From: Marinospirillum sp035271045
Lineage (GTDB): Bacteria; Pseudomonadota; Gammaproteobacteria; Pseudomonadales; Halomonadaceae
Assembly: GCF_035271045.1 (NCBI RefSeq)
Contig: NZ_DATESC010000009.1
Coordinates: forward strand, 1 to 45,611
DNA: 45,611 bases
Direction: 5' to 3'
Of this stretch, positions 1 through 7,391 are shown one piece after another. Both the position numbers and the translations under genes were made by a program. Each line of letters starts with the position of its first letter. Within the stretch, counting starts at the first letter, position 1. Below the pieces are notes generated by a model that saw nothing but the letters and a program-made list of their open reading frames with translations, made no database searches and was not told the origin of the DNA.

Positions 1-321
1 GTCAGCAGCTTAAAACTCGTTAAAACCAGAATGGCTAAGTCAGTGCTGGACGCTGGCTGGGGTCAATTAAAAACAATGTTGGACTATAAATGCGCTCACG
101 CAGGCATTGTTTTTAAGGAAGTGAACGAGGCATACACCACCCAAACCTGTTCGAATTGTGGCAACTTGCCCGAATCGAGGCCGAGAGGTATCGCAGGACT
201 TGGAATAAGAGAATGGACGTGCAGTGGGTGCGGTGTCGCCCACGACCGCGATGTTAATGCGGCGCAAAACATTCTTGCGGTCGGGCATGGCCGTCTAGCA
301 GTAGGAATTCCCGTCCTTTAG
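1..321 (+). CDS. tnpB: TnpB (IS200/IS605 OrfB) RNA-guided nuclease, C-terminal part
   Basis: The reading frame is open at the left edge, so this is the C-terminal part of a longer protein and the ATG at base 31 is internal. Visible features are the IS605 OrfB zinc ribbon, with cysteine pairs CSNC and CSGC, followed by HDRDVNAAQNI, the third RuvC catalytic block whose aspartate is essential in TnpB. In this family TnpB is a guide-RNA-directed DNA endonuclease that helps the element persist at its donor site. It needs a TnpA transposase in cis or trans to move, and none is visible here. The stop codon lies inside the right-end hairpin of the element. The family assignment is firm; whether the upstream part is intact cannot be seen. 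Confidence 0.93.
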   Translation, partial: VSSLKLVKTRMAKSVLDAGWGQLKTMLDYKCAHAGIVFKEVNEAYTTQTCSNCGNLPESRPRGIAGLGIREWTCSGCGVAHDRDVNAAQNILAVGHGRLAVGIPVL

Positions 322-338
322 GTCGGGGAGGATGTCAA
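190..338 (+). ncRNA. Probable omegaRNA/right end of the tnpB element
   Basis: In IS200/IS605 elements the 3' end of tnpB and the adjoining right end encode the TnpB guide RNA (omegaRNA or reRNA). Here the right end shows a hairpin at 308-329: CCCGTCC (310-316) pairs with GGTCGGG (321-327) with one T-T mismatch. It is followed by GAGGATGTCAA. TCAA at 335-338 looks like the right cleavage tetranucleotide of these elements, so the guide would be the flanking host DNA from base 339 (about 339-358). The 5' boundary given is approximate, because such RNAs begin inside the tnpB reading frame. Confidence 0.45.
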
Positions 339-850
339 TGATAATCCGTATTTTGGCAATCTAAATCTGAACATTCCTCTAATACTTGCACAACATTTTT
401 AAATGCCTCTTTATTTTGTTCGTTCATCGACATTAACGTTAAATGTGCATCTAATATTTGCGCCTTAATGTGTTCTTCTGAACCGGCTAACTGAGGTACT
501 TCTTGCAGTTCTTGACTGGTAGTTAAAGGATGCTTTAACAAAATAAAATACTGACGAAACCCCATTGATTCTAACAAGACCGTTATATCTTCGTTGGGTG
601 AAATAATGCTGGGTTGTGCTAGACCATGATTAGAGGCTTGCAGTGCGATTTTTGCTAATAAACCCAAAGTTGTACTGTCTAAATTTTCAGTTTTCGACAA
701 ATCAATCACAAAATTATTAATGTCTTTATCGACAAAAATACGCTCTAACAATGTATCTAAAGTAGAACAAAGTGTTAGGCGCACATCACCAATAAGTTTT
801 AGTACAAAGGTCTGCTGTGACTTAGCCGACAGCAGTTTACCTGTATGCAT
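335..850 (-). CDS. STAS-domain protein (anti-sigma-factor antagonist type)
   Basis: The protein has 171 residues. The first ~110 form a STAS domain with the usual phospho-acceptor region: D58-S59-T60-T61 in LDSTTLGLL, equivalent to the DSSGLG loop of SpoIIAA/RsbV proteins. About 60 more residues form a helical, acidic C-terminal extension. Such proteins act in partner switching: the unphosphorylated form binds an anti-sigma or target kinase, and a PP2C phosphatase reactivates it. The gene starts 1 base after the stop of the SpoIIE-type phosphatase, its likely partner. No HATPase-type switch kinase is visible in the window. The TGA stop (complement of 335-337) seems to lie within the right end of the tnpB element, so the original C-terminus may have been altered by the insertion. 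Confidence 0.85.
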   Translation of the reverse strand: MHTGKLLSAKSQQTFVLKLIGDVRLTLCSTLDTLLERIFVDKDINNFVIDLSKTENLDSTTLGLLAKIALQASNHGLAQPSIISPNEDITVLLESMGFRQYFILLKHPLTTSQELQEVPQLAGSEEHIKAQILDAHLTLMSMNEQNKEAFKNVVQVLEECSDLDCQNTDYH

Positions 851-851
851 A

Positions 852-1616
852 TTAACAACCGCTTAAAGTCATCAAGGTTACATCGTCTGGCCAGCCAACA
901 GTGCAATTAGCCAAGCGTTGTAATAGGGTTTTTATGTCTCCGCCTGTGGCGGCCACCAATTGTTGCCATTCAATTTGTCTAGCCTGCAAACCTTTACCTA
1001 GCAACACTTCTAGCACACCGTCACTGGCCATACATAAACATCCTTGCTTAGGAAAAATGCAAGTGTAATCCTTGTAAGTTGCTCCTGGGAAGAGTCCGAC
1101 CGGTAAGCCTTCACCTTCCAAAGGTTTTGCCTCACCATCATTCACCATTAATGGTACGGGTAAATGAGCAGCAAGCGTATAAGTAAGTTGTTTTGTTGGC
1201 GTATCTATACAACCTAAAACCAATGTTAAGTGTTTTTTTAGCCCCATTACCAATAAATCTTCATTTACTTTAGAGCACAAGGTCGCAGGGCTTAACTCAC
1301 CTTGGCTGGTGTATTTTTTAAGCAGGTATTTAAGCAAAATAGTAACTAAAGCAGAAGCTGAACCACTGCCAGCCACATCAGCAATATAGAAAAAAAGTTT
1401 GTTAGGCTGAGGCGACCAAAAATCTAAAAAATCACCCGAAAGGTGTAGAGCAGGTTGCAATAAATAATTAAGTCTAAAACCCGAAAACTCAGCTAAGTTA
1501 GTTGGCAATAGACCATGTTGTACCTGGTAAGCGATCAACTGATCTTGCTCTAACAAGGCAATGATTTCTTTTAATTCAGCATTTTCTTTAACTAGCTGCT
1601 GGTAATCCAAATGCAC
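852..1616 (-). CDS. SpoIIE/RsbU-type PP2C serine phosphatase
   Basis: This 254-residue protein has an N-terminal helical, probably coiled-coil segment (1-40) leading into QVQHGLLP, the linker typical of RsbU-like phosphatases. A PP2C-SpoIIE domain follows. Metal-ligand aspartates are visible in SGDFLD (D62), IADVAG (D80), ASDG (D199) and PDDVT (D244/D245). The usual DVSGHG loop reads DVAGSG. No receiver or sensor domain is attached, so input probably comes through the coiled coil or a partner. The likely substrate is the STAS protein encoded 1 base downstream. The first possible start is GTG at 1616. A TTG at 1610 sits at a better distance from the GAGG at 1618-1621, so the true start is uncertain by two codons. 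The gene follows mlaA in an apparent operon. Confidence 0.87.
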   Translation of the reverse strand: MHLDYQQLVKENAELKEIIALLEQDQLIAYQVQHGLLPTNLAEFSGFRLNYLLQPALHLSGDFLDFWSPQPNKLFFYIADVAGSGSASALVTILLKYLLKKYTSQGELSPATLCSKVNEDLLVMGLKKHLTLVLGCIDTPTKQLTYTLAAHLPVPLMVNDGEAKPLEGEGLPVGLFPGATYKDYTCIFPKQGCLCMASDGVLEVLLGKGLQARQIEWQQLVAATGGDIKTLLQRLANCTVGWPDDVTLMTLSGC

Positions 1617-1646
1617 ACCTCATTGTATACTTTAACTAATGGCCCA

Positions 1647-2420
1647 TTAATCAGCAAAATCAGCTTCATCAAACTCAAAATCATCATCCTCTAAAAAGGG
1701 GTCTGACTCAAGACGACCATCATTCACTAAAAAAGTACGGTGTTGCAAGTAAGCATCACGAATAAAAGAATAACGATCCCCTTGAATCAATTGCTCAGCA
1801 TCTAATAATCCTTCACGCAATTGCACTACTTGCAACCCCGTTAAACCCCAGCTAATTTCTTTACGCTCAATCAAATAGCTCACCGGATTAAGGTAATAAT
1901 AGTCTATGGGCAAAGAAATACTATGGCTTAACGTTTGGCCACCTAAAAAAGGTACAACGACATAAGAACCTTCAGGTAATCCCCAAGTATTCAGTGTTTG
2001 TCCAAAATCTTCATGGCTAGGTTGCAAATTAAACCAAGGTGTTGACACTTCAAATAAACCAACAACCCCAAGCGTTGAGTTAACTGCAAAACGCGTTAAA
2101 TCTTTACCGGCGGCTAATGGCTTGAATTGCAAAAGATTATTAGCAAAGTTAGAAACCTCACCTAGGTTAGAAAAAAAATTAGTCACTCCTTGACGTACAA
2201 ATTTAGGGGTAATAAAACGGTAGCTTTTAGCGATGGGTTTGAGTGCAAAAGCATCGACCACCTCGTTAAAACTGAATACCTTACGGTTCCAGTTTTCATA
2301 AGGGTCTTGGTGATTAACAAGCTCGACGCTAGAATTTACTTTGGGTACGGTTGAACAACCCATTAAAAATAAAAAAAACAATAGCGTTAGCCCATTTGCT
2401 ATTTTTTGTAATGGCATCAC
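1647..2420 (-). CDS. mlaA: MlaA (VacJ) outer-membrane phospholipid-transport lipoprotein
   Basis: The 257-residue protein starts with a lipoprotein signal: charged N-terminus, hydrophobic stretch and lipobox LMGC with Cys22 as lipidation site. The VacJ/MlaA domain follows, recognisable from DPYENWNRKVFSFN at about residue 39 and from NSTLGVVGLFEV and EDFGQTLNTWGLPEG further on. MlaA sits in the outer membrane with porins and removes mislocalised phospholipids from the outer leaflet, passing them to MlaC. The C-terminus ends in an acidic tail rich in D and E. The gene begins 1 base after the alpha/beta hydrolase stop and lies 30 bases before the phosphatase, so it is very probably cotranscribed with both. 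The other mla genes are not in the window. Confidence 0.95.
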   Translation of the reverse strand: MMPLQKIANGLTLLFFLFLMGCSTVPKVNSSVELVNHQDPYENWNRKVFSFNEVVDAFALKPIAKSYRFITPKFVRQGVTNFFSNLGEVSNFANNLLQFKPLAAGKDLTRFAVNSTLGVVGLFEVSTPWFNLQPSHEDFGQTLNTWGLPEGSYVVVPFLGGQTLSHSISLPIDYYYLNPVSYLIERKEISWGLTGLQVVQLREGLLDAEQLIQGDRYSFIRDAYLQHRTFLVNDGRLESDPFLEDDDFEFDEADFAD

Positions 2421-2421
2421 T

Positions 2422-3348
2422 TCAACCTACCTTCAACGCATTTAACCAATCCAATAGTAACGGGTAATAATCTTGCTCAGCAGTTTGATGCAAACATAAC
2501 TGCGAACGCTTGTAGTTTTTTTGATTACCAACGCCACGCCCCAACTTAATTAAACGTGCATTGTGGTCACCAAAACCAAACATAAAAGCACGAGCATCCA
2601 TCTCACTACCACGCCAAGCATTGTGCAAACTGGCAAAGTATAAGCTCGGCGGCCATTCAAGCATTTTTACTGCTTCAGCATAATCAAAACCATCTTTACC
2701 CTGCCAAGGGGCGCTTAACCAATCCAGCGCTTGTTGATAAAAGTCCAAACTTTCATTAGAACGGCCCAATTTTAGCTTTACCGCAGGCACATAACCTAGC
2801 TTTTGTGCCAACAGATTCACACCGCGCCCATGCAGCCAATTTACCCAAAAGTTTTTAAATGCGCCAATCGGTTGAGATTCACGAAAAGGGCTAAAATGCA
2901 CCAAGCCTAAAATAGACTTTAAATGGTTAGTGTTGCGGGCTAAATAACTGGCTAATAACAAACTACCAAAACCTTGCCCTATCCAAACTTGTTTTTCAGG
3001 TGGTGCAATTTTATTCATAGCAGCAATTAACGTAGGTAAATCTTCAGTAATTGCTTGCTCAACACCAAATTCCAAACGACTCAGTGCTTTATTATCTAAA
3101 TGACGCCCCCGCAACTCAGCCATATAAACATCGTAACCTTGCCGCGCCAGCACATACCCCAATCCTGTTTGAGTTGCTGCATTATGAAAACAACTTGCAT
3201 TGTCCATTAAACCATGCAACATAAATACCGCTTGTCCATTAGAAATTTCAGGACATAAGCGCACTAAATGTGCAACTTGCTGATTAGCAACTAAAATTTC
3301 CAAACGTTCTTCAGCAATTGCAACAAATAAGCTGTTGTTATAACTCAT
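2422..3348 (-). CDS. Alpha/beta-hydrolase fold protein lacking the nucleophile serine
   Basis: The 308 residues show an alpha/beta-hydrolase fold: oxyanion motif LHGLMDN (44-50), strand GYDVYMAELRGR (71-82) and a nucleophile-elbow position. A C-terminal LHQTAEQDYYPLLLDWL carries the expected catalytic histidine. The elbow, normally G-x-S-x-G, reads G124-Q-G-F-G128, so glycine replaces the serine nucleophile. I checked the codon at 2971-2973 and it is GGT, not a one-base ambiguity. The protein may therefore bind a lipid or acyl ligand, or use another residue, rather than act as a normal serine hydrolase. It is the first gene of the operon with mlaA, phosphatase and STAS protein, which hints at an envelope lipid role. 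The substrate is unknown. Confidence 0.82.
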   Translation of the reverse strand: MSYNNSLFVAIAEERLEILVANQQVAHLVRLCPEISNGQAVFMLHGLMDNASCFHNAATQTGLGYVLARQGYDVYMAELRGRHLDNKALSRLEFGVEQAITEDLPTLIAAMNKIAPPEKQVWIGQGFGSLLLASYLARNTNHLKSILGLVHFSPFRESQPIGAFKNFWVNWLHGRGVNLLAQKLGYVPAVKLKLGRSNESLDFYQQALDWLSAPWQGKDGFDYAEAVKMLEWPPSLYFASLHNAWRGSEMDARAFMFGFGDHNARLIKLGRGVGNQKNYKRSQLCLHQTAEQDYYPLLLDWLNALKVG

Positions 3349-3411
3349 TAGTCATTCTCATCACACCTTCTAACTGCCTCACCTTTTTACCACGATTCAT
3401 CATTAGCTTGC

Positions 3412-6400
3412 TCACTGATTAACCACCAGCTTATCCCAAGCTTCTGTTAACCGCCGTGCAGAAACTACTTGCTGCGTTCCTAACTGCTGGGCATACAGCG
3501 AAACACGGTATTCTTCTATTAGCCAACGGTAATCCGCTAGTTCTTGGCTAACAGCACCTTGTTGCTGCATTGCAGTATAACGGCTTTCCCAACGCTGCCA
3601 GAGTATTTCTAGTTCTTCTGCTATGCGCTGGTCTCTTATTCTATCTCTGCTGGCTTTTTCTAGGCGAACTTCTAAGGCTTTTAAGTACCTTGGGTAATGG
3701 GCTAACCAATCGCCCGACTGCCAAATAAACCCCACAAAAAACAAGCGGTTCAGCTGTTTACGTGCATCTTGAAACGTTAAAGCCGTGGCTAGATCTAACT
3801 TGCCTTTTAATTTCGCAGCCAAAGGCACTTGCGCTTCAAGGGCAGCTTTGGCTAGTTTTACTTTTTCTGTCGCCGCAGGAATCCAATCAGCTTGGTGTTT
3901 TTCTAATAATGCTTGAAAAGCGGCTTCATCTCTAGGCCAAAGTTTGGCATTATCCGCTAAAAACACCTCTCGCACACAGGTATTAATTAAATCATCCAGT
4001 ATGGCTTGGCGAGTACCTATTTTAGTAAACATTAAGGCCAGTTTTTCTAAGCCGGGTAGTTGAGTTTGCAAATATTTATCTTTTTGCGGCAAGCTTAAAC
4101 GTATTAAGCGTACTAGGCCTTTTTCTGTTGCAAAACGCGCTTTTGCTGGGCTATCAAACAGCGTAACGCCGACACTTTCGCCTTCATCAATTAAGGCTGG
4201 AAAGGCTTGGATTTTTACGCCCGCTTGTTGTTGTTCAAGCAGCTGCGGCAGTTCACCAAAGTTCCAATCTTTTGCACCACTGACTTTTAGCTGGCCTGAA
4301 TCTAGCGCTTGGGTAGCGGCTTGCATTTGCCCCGAGAATTTTTCACGAAGCTTGGCTAAATCTCGACCCTGACCTAACTGCTCACCTTTTTCTGATAAAA
4401 CACAAAAGTTCATTAATAAGTGATCGGGTAGCGCTATGTCTGCCCAAAGTTTCTCATCAATTTTTACGCCAGTGGTTTTATAAAAGAAGAAGCCCAGTGC
4501 TTTACCTAAAGGCAAATCATCGGCTACTAACGCCTCTAAAGCTGCATCAATATAATCAGGCAAGGGCACAAAGTTTTTACGCACCTGTTTGGGCAAGCCA
4601 CGCATCATCGCCAAGCATTTTTCACGCAATAACCCAGGCACTAGCCATTCTAAACGAGTTTCTGGCAGCTGACTAAGCATGGCAACGGGCACTTGCATAC
4701 TCACGCCATCATCAATTTCGCTGGGGGCAAAATTATACTTAAGCTGCCAGCTAATGCCCTTCCAAGTTAATAAATCTGGAAAAAGATCATCGGTGATTTC
4801 ATCGGTAGTACGTGCCAACAAGTCTTCTTTAGTCAGCAGTAATAATTGCGGATTAGCCGCTTCTTGTTTTTTGCGCCAACTTTCAAAGCTTGCCCCACGG
4901 CAAATTTCTTCAGGAATGCGGCTGGCATAAAAGTCATAAAGCACTTCATCATCAACCAGAATATCCCGTTTACGGGCTTTATCTTCCAGCACCAGCACTT
5001 CATCTAATAAAGCTTGGTTATGCGCCATAAAGGGTGCTTTAGTAACATAATTGCCTTCCACCAAACCTGAGCGAATAAAAATATCATGGCAAAGTTCTGG
5101 GTCATGGCTAGCGTAGTCAATTTTACGGCCTGCCACTAAGGGCAAACCAAACAAGGTGACCTTTTCATAAGCGGCGACCCTTGCGGCACGCTTTTCCCAA
5201 TGCGGTGATGAATAGTCACGCTTAATTAAATGCTCGGCTAAAGGCTCGGCCCATTCTGGTTCTATTTTTGCCACTAAACGGGCAAATAAACGGGTGGTTT
5301 CCACCAGTTCAGAGGCCATAATCCACTTGGGCGGCTTTTTAGCTAACTTAGAACCTGGGTGAACAAAAAACTTACGGTTACGTGCACCTAAAAACTCTTT
5401 ATTTTCTTGCTGCATACCCAAGTTAGAAAGCAAACCCGCTAGCAACGCTTGGTGCAGAGCAATTTCATCGGCGGGTTGGCTATTTTCTTTTAAGCCAATT
5501 TCACGGCATAATAATTTTAACTGGTGGTGAGTGTCTCGCCATTCACGCATTCGCAGCCAAGATAAAAAGTTCTTTTTGCAATAACTACGCAACTGACTGG
5601 CGGTTAAATCTTGGCGCTGGATTTCATAAGCACGCCATAAATTAACCAAGGCAGCAAAGTCGGAAGTAGGGTCAACCCATTGCGCATGGGCTTGGTCTGC
5701 GGCTTGCTGGTGTTCAACTGGGCGTTCTCTGGGGTCTTGCAGGGTAAGTGCCGAGGTAATAATCAACACTTCTTGCAAGCTACCACGCTGTGAAGCTTCC
5801 AAAAGCATACGTGCAAGGCGAGGATCAACCGGCAAACGCGCCAGCTTACGCCCTAGCTGGGTTAAATCGTTTCTAGCTGTGACAGCGCCTAATTCAAACA
5901 ACAAGCGAAAACCGTCTTTAATGGTCCGGCTATCGGGTGGCTCTAAAAAAGAAAAGTCTTCAATGTTGCCAAGCTTTAAAGACAACATTTGCAGAATAAC
6001 GGCAGCTAGGTTGGTGCGGCGTATTTCGGGTTCGGTAAATGAAGGGCGGCCATTAAAATCATCTTCGCTGTATAAGCGAATACATAAACCTTCTGCCACA
6101 CGACCACAACGCCCTGCCCTTTGGTTAGCACTGGCTTGGGAAACTGCTTCAATGGGAAGGCGCTGCACACCGGCTCGCACGCTATAACGGCTAATTCTGG
6201 CAATGCCAGGGTCAATTACATAACGAATCCCTGGCACGGTTAACGAAGTTTCAGCGACGTTAGTGGCTAAAACCACCTTACGCTGGTTAGACGGCTGGAA
6301 GATTTTTTGCTGCTCGCCGGTGGGAAGACGAGCATAAAGCGGTAACACTTGGGTATGACGAAACTGCCCAAAGTTTTGTGCTTTGCGAATTTCATGCGCC

Positions 6401-7320
6401 ATTTCACGAATTTCACGTTCACCGGGCAAGAAAATCAAGACATCCCTTGGGCCATGCAGCCAGCCTTTACTGGCTTCGGCATTTTCAATGCTTTCTAACG
6501 CCTGCAAAACGCCCTGCTGTAAGGTTAAATCGGCGGTGTCTGGGTCGTCGGTTAACAGCGGCTGGTATTGCAACTGCACCGGATAAGTACGACCAGAGAC
6601 TTCAATAATCGGACAGTTATTAAAGTGCTTAGAAAAACGCTCTAGATCGATGGTCGCAGAAGTGATAATAACTTTTAAATCAGGGCGACGCGGCAAAATG
6701 CGCTTTAAATAACCCAGTAGAAAATCAATGTTTAAGCTGCGCTCGTGCGCTTCGTCAATAATAATAACTTCATAGCGGTTTAGAAAAGGGTCTTTTTGCG
6801 TTTCTGCCAGTAGAATACCGTCGGTCATTAGCTTAATCAGCGTGTTATCGCTTTGCTGATCGTGAAAACGAACTTGGTAGCCCACCTGCTCACCCAAAGG
6901 CACTGCTAGCTCTTCGGCTAAACGCTGGGCAACCGAGCGAGCGGCTAAACGTCTTGGTTGGGTATGACCAATTAAACCCCGCGCACCTAAGCCAAGTTCT
7001 AGGCAAATTTTAGGTAACTGGGTGGTTTTACCTGAACCCGTTTCACCGGCAATCACTAAGACTTGGTTTTCTTTTAGCGCAGTAAGAATTTTTTCACGGT
7101 GTTCGCTAACAGGTAGGTCTGGGTAGTTCAGCTTAGGCCAAACTGCACGGCGCGCTTCTACCTTAGCAACCGAGGCTTCTAATCTAGCCCTTAGCTGATC
7201 TTGCTGGCTGGTATCTGTTGAATGGTGAATAAACTTTCGTAGCTTGTGCAGCTGCCTACTAAATTGATGCACATCTTTTAGCAGGCACTGCTGCAATAAC
7301 GCTTGTTCCGACTTAAGCAT
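3412..7320 (-). CDS. hrpA: ATP-dependent RNA helicase HrpA (DEAH box)
   Basis: This 1302-residue protein matches the length of E. coli HrpA. The P-loop GETGSGKTT is at 92-100, the DEAH box at 189-192 (IIIDEAHERS), the SAT motif in IITSATID just after, and motif VI in NQRAGRCGRVAEG. Helicase-associated and OB-type regions follow, then the long C-terminal DUF3418 region specific to bacterial HrpA. HrpA is a cytoplasmic helicase; in E. coli it takes part in fimbrial mRNA processing and in resolving stalled or collided ribosomes. The gene seems monocistronic. Its ATG abuts an inverted repeat that could fold over the ribosome-binding region (see 7321-7377). Confidence 0.97.
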   Translation of the reverse strand: MLKSEQALLQQCLLKDVHQFSRQLHKLRKFIHHSTDTSQQDQLRARLEASVAKVEARRAVWPKLNYPDLPVSEHREKILTALKENQVLVIAGETGSGKTTQLPKICLELGLGARGLIGHTQPRRLAARSVAQRLAEELAVPLGEQVGYQVRFHDQQSDNTLIKLMTDGILLAETQKDPFLNRYEVIIIDEAHERSLNIDFLLGYLKRILPRRPDLKVIITSATIDLERFSKHFNNCPIIEVSGRTYPVQLQYQPLLTDDPDTADLTLQQGVLQALESIENAEASKGWLHGPRDVLIFLPGEREIREMAHEIRKAQNFGQFRHTQVLPLYARLPTGEQQKIFQPSNQRKVVLATNVAETSLTVPGIRYVIDPGIARISRYSVRAGVQRLPIEAVSQASANQRAGRCGRVAEGLCIRLYSEDDFNGRPSFTEPEIRRTNLAAVILQMLSLKLGNIEDFSFLEPPDSRTIKDGFRLLFELGAVTARNDLTQLGRKLARLPVDPRLARMLLEASQRGSLQEVLIITSALTLQDPRERPVEHQQAADQAHAQWVDPTSDFAALVNLWRAYEIQRQDLTASQLRSYCKKNFLSWLRMREWRDTHHQLKLLCREIGLKENSQPADEIALHQALLAGLLSNLGMQQENKEFLGARNRKFFVHPGSKLAKKPPKWIMASELVETTRLFARLVAKIEPEWAEPLAEHLIKRDYSSPHWEKRAARVAAYEKVTLFGLPLVAGRKIDYASHDPELCHDIFIRSGLVEGNYVTKAPFMAHNQALLDEVLVLEDKARKRDILVDDEVLYDFYASRIPEEICRGASFESWRKKQEAANPQLLLLTKEDLLARTTDEITDDLFPDLLTWKGISWQLKYNFAPSEIDDGVSMQVPVAMLSQLPETRLEWLVPGLLREKCLAMMRGLPKQVRKNFVPLPDYIDAALEALVADDLPLGKALGFFFYKTTGVKIDEKLWADIALPDHLLMNFCVLSEKGEQLGQGRDLAKLREKFSGQMQAATQALDSGQLKVSGAKDWNFGELPQLLEQQQAGVKIQAFPALIDEGESVGVTLFDSPAKARFATEKGLVRLIRLSLPQKDKYLQTQLPGLEKLALMFTKIGTRQAILDDLINTCVREVFLADNAKLWPRDEAAFQALLEKHQADWIPAATEKVKLAKAALEAQVPLAAKLKGKLDLATALTFQDARKQLNRLFFVGFIWQSGDWLAHYPRYLKALEVRLEKASRDRIRDQRIAEELEILWQRWESRYTAMQQQGAVSQELADYRWLIEEYRVSLYAQQLGTQQVVSARRLTEAWDKLVVNQ

Positions 7321-7377
7321 GGCGGCTCTTTAGTTGCTTTAAGATAAGTGACTTAAAATGAGTGACTTAAAGCCGCC
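7321..7377 (-). promoter_or_regulatory. Inverted repeat over the hrpA translation start region
   Basis: GGCGGCT at 7321-7327, immediately upstream of the hrpA start codon, is the exact inverse complement of AGCCGCC at 7371-7377. In the hrpA leader RNA the two arms would pair and bury the AAAGAG ribosome-binding stretch next to the ATG. The 43-base loop contains two direct copies of AGTGACTTAAA (7347-7357 and 7361-7371). The repeats are seen directly; a translational-control role is inference. Confidence 0.4.
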
Positions 7378-7391
7378 TAGTATAACTGAAA

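Noticed and set aside
31..321. The tnpB fragment read as a complete small protein starting at ATG 31
   Set aside because: The frame is open from base 1 and the upstream residues continue the TnpB family sequence, so the ATG is internal.
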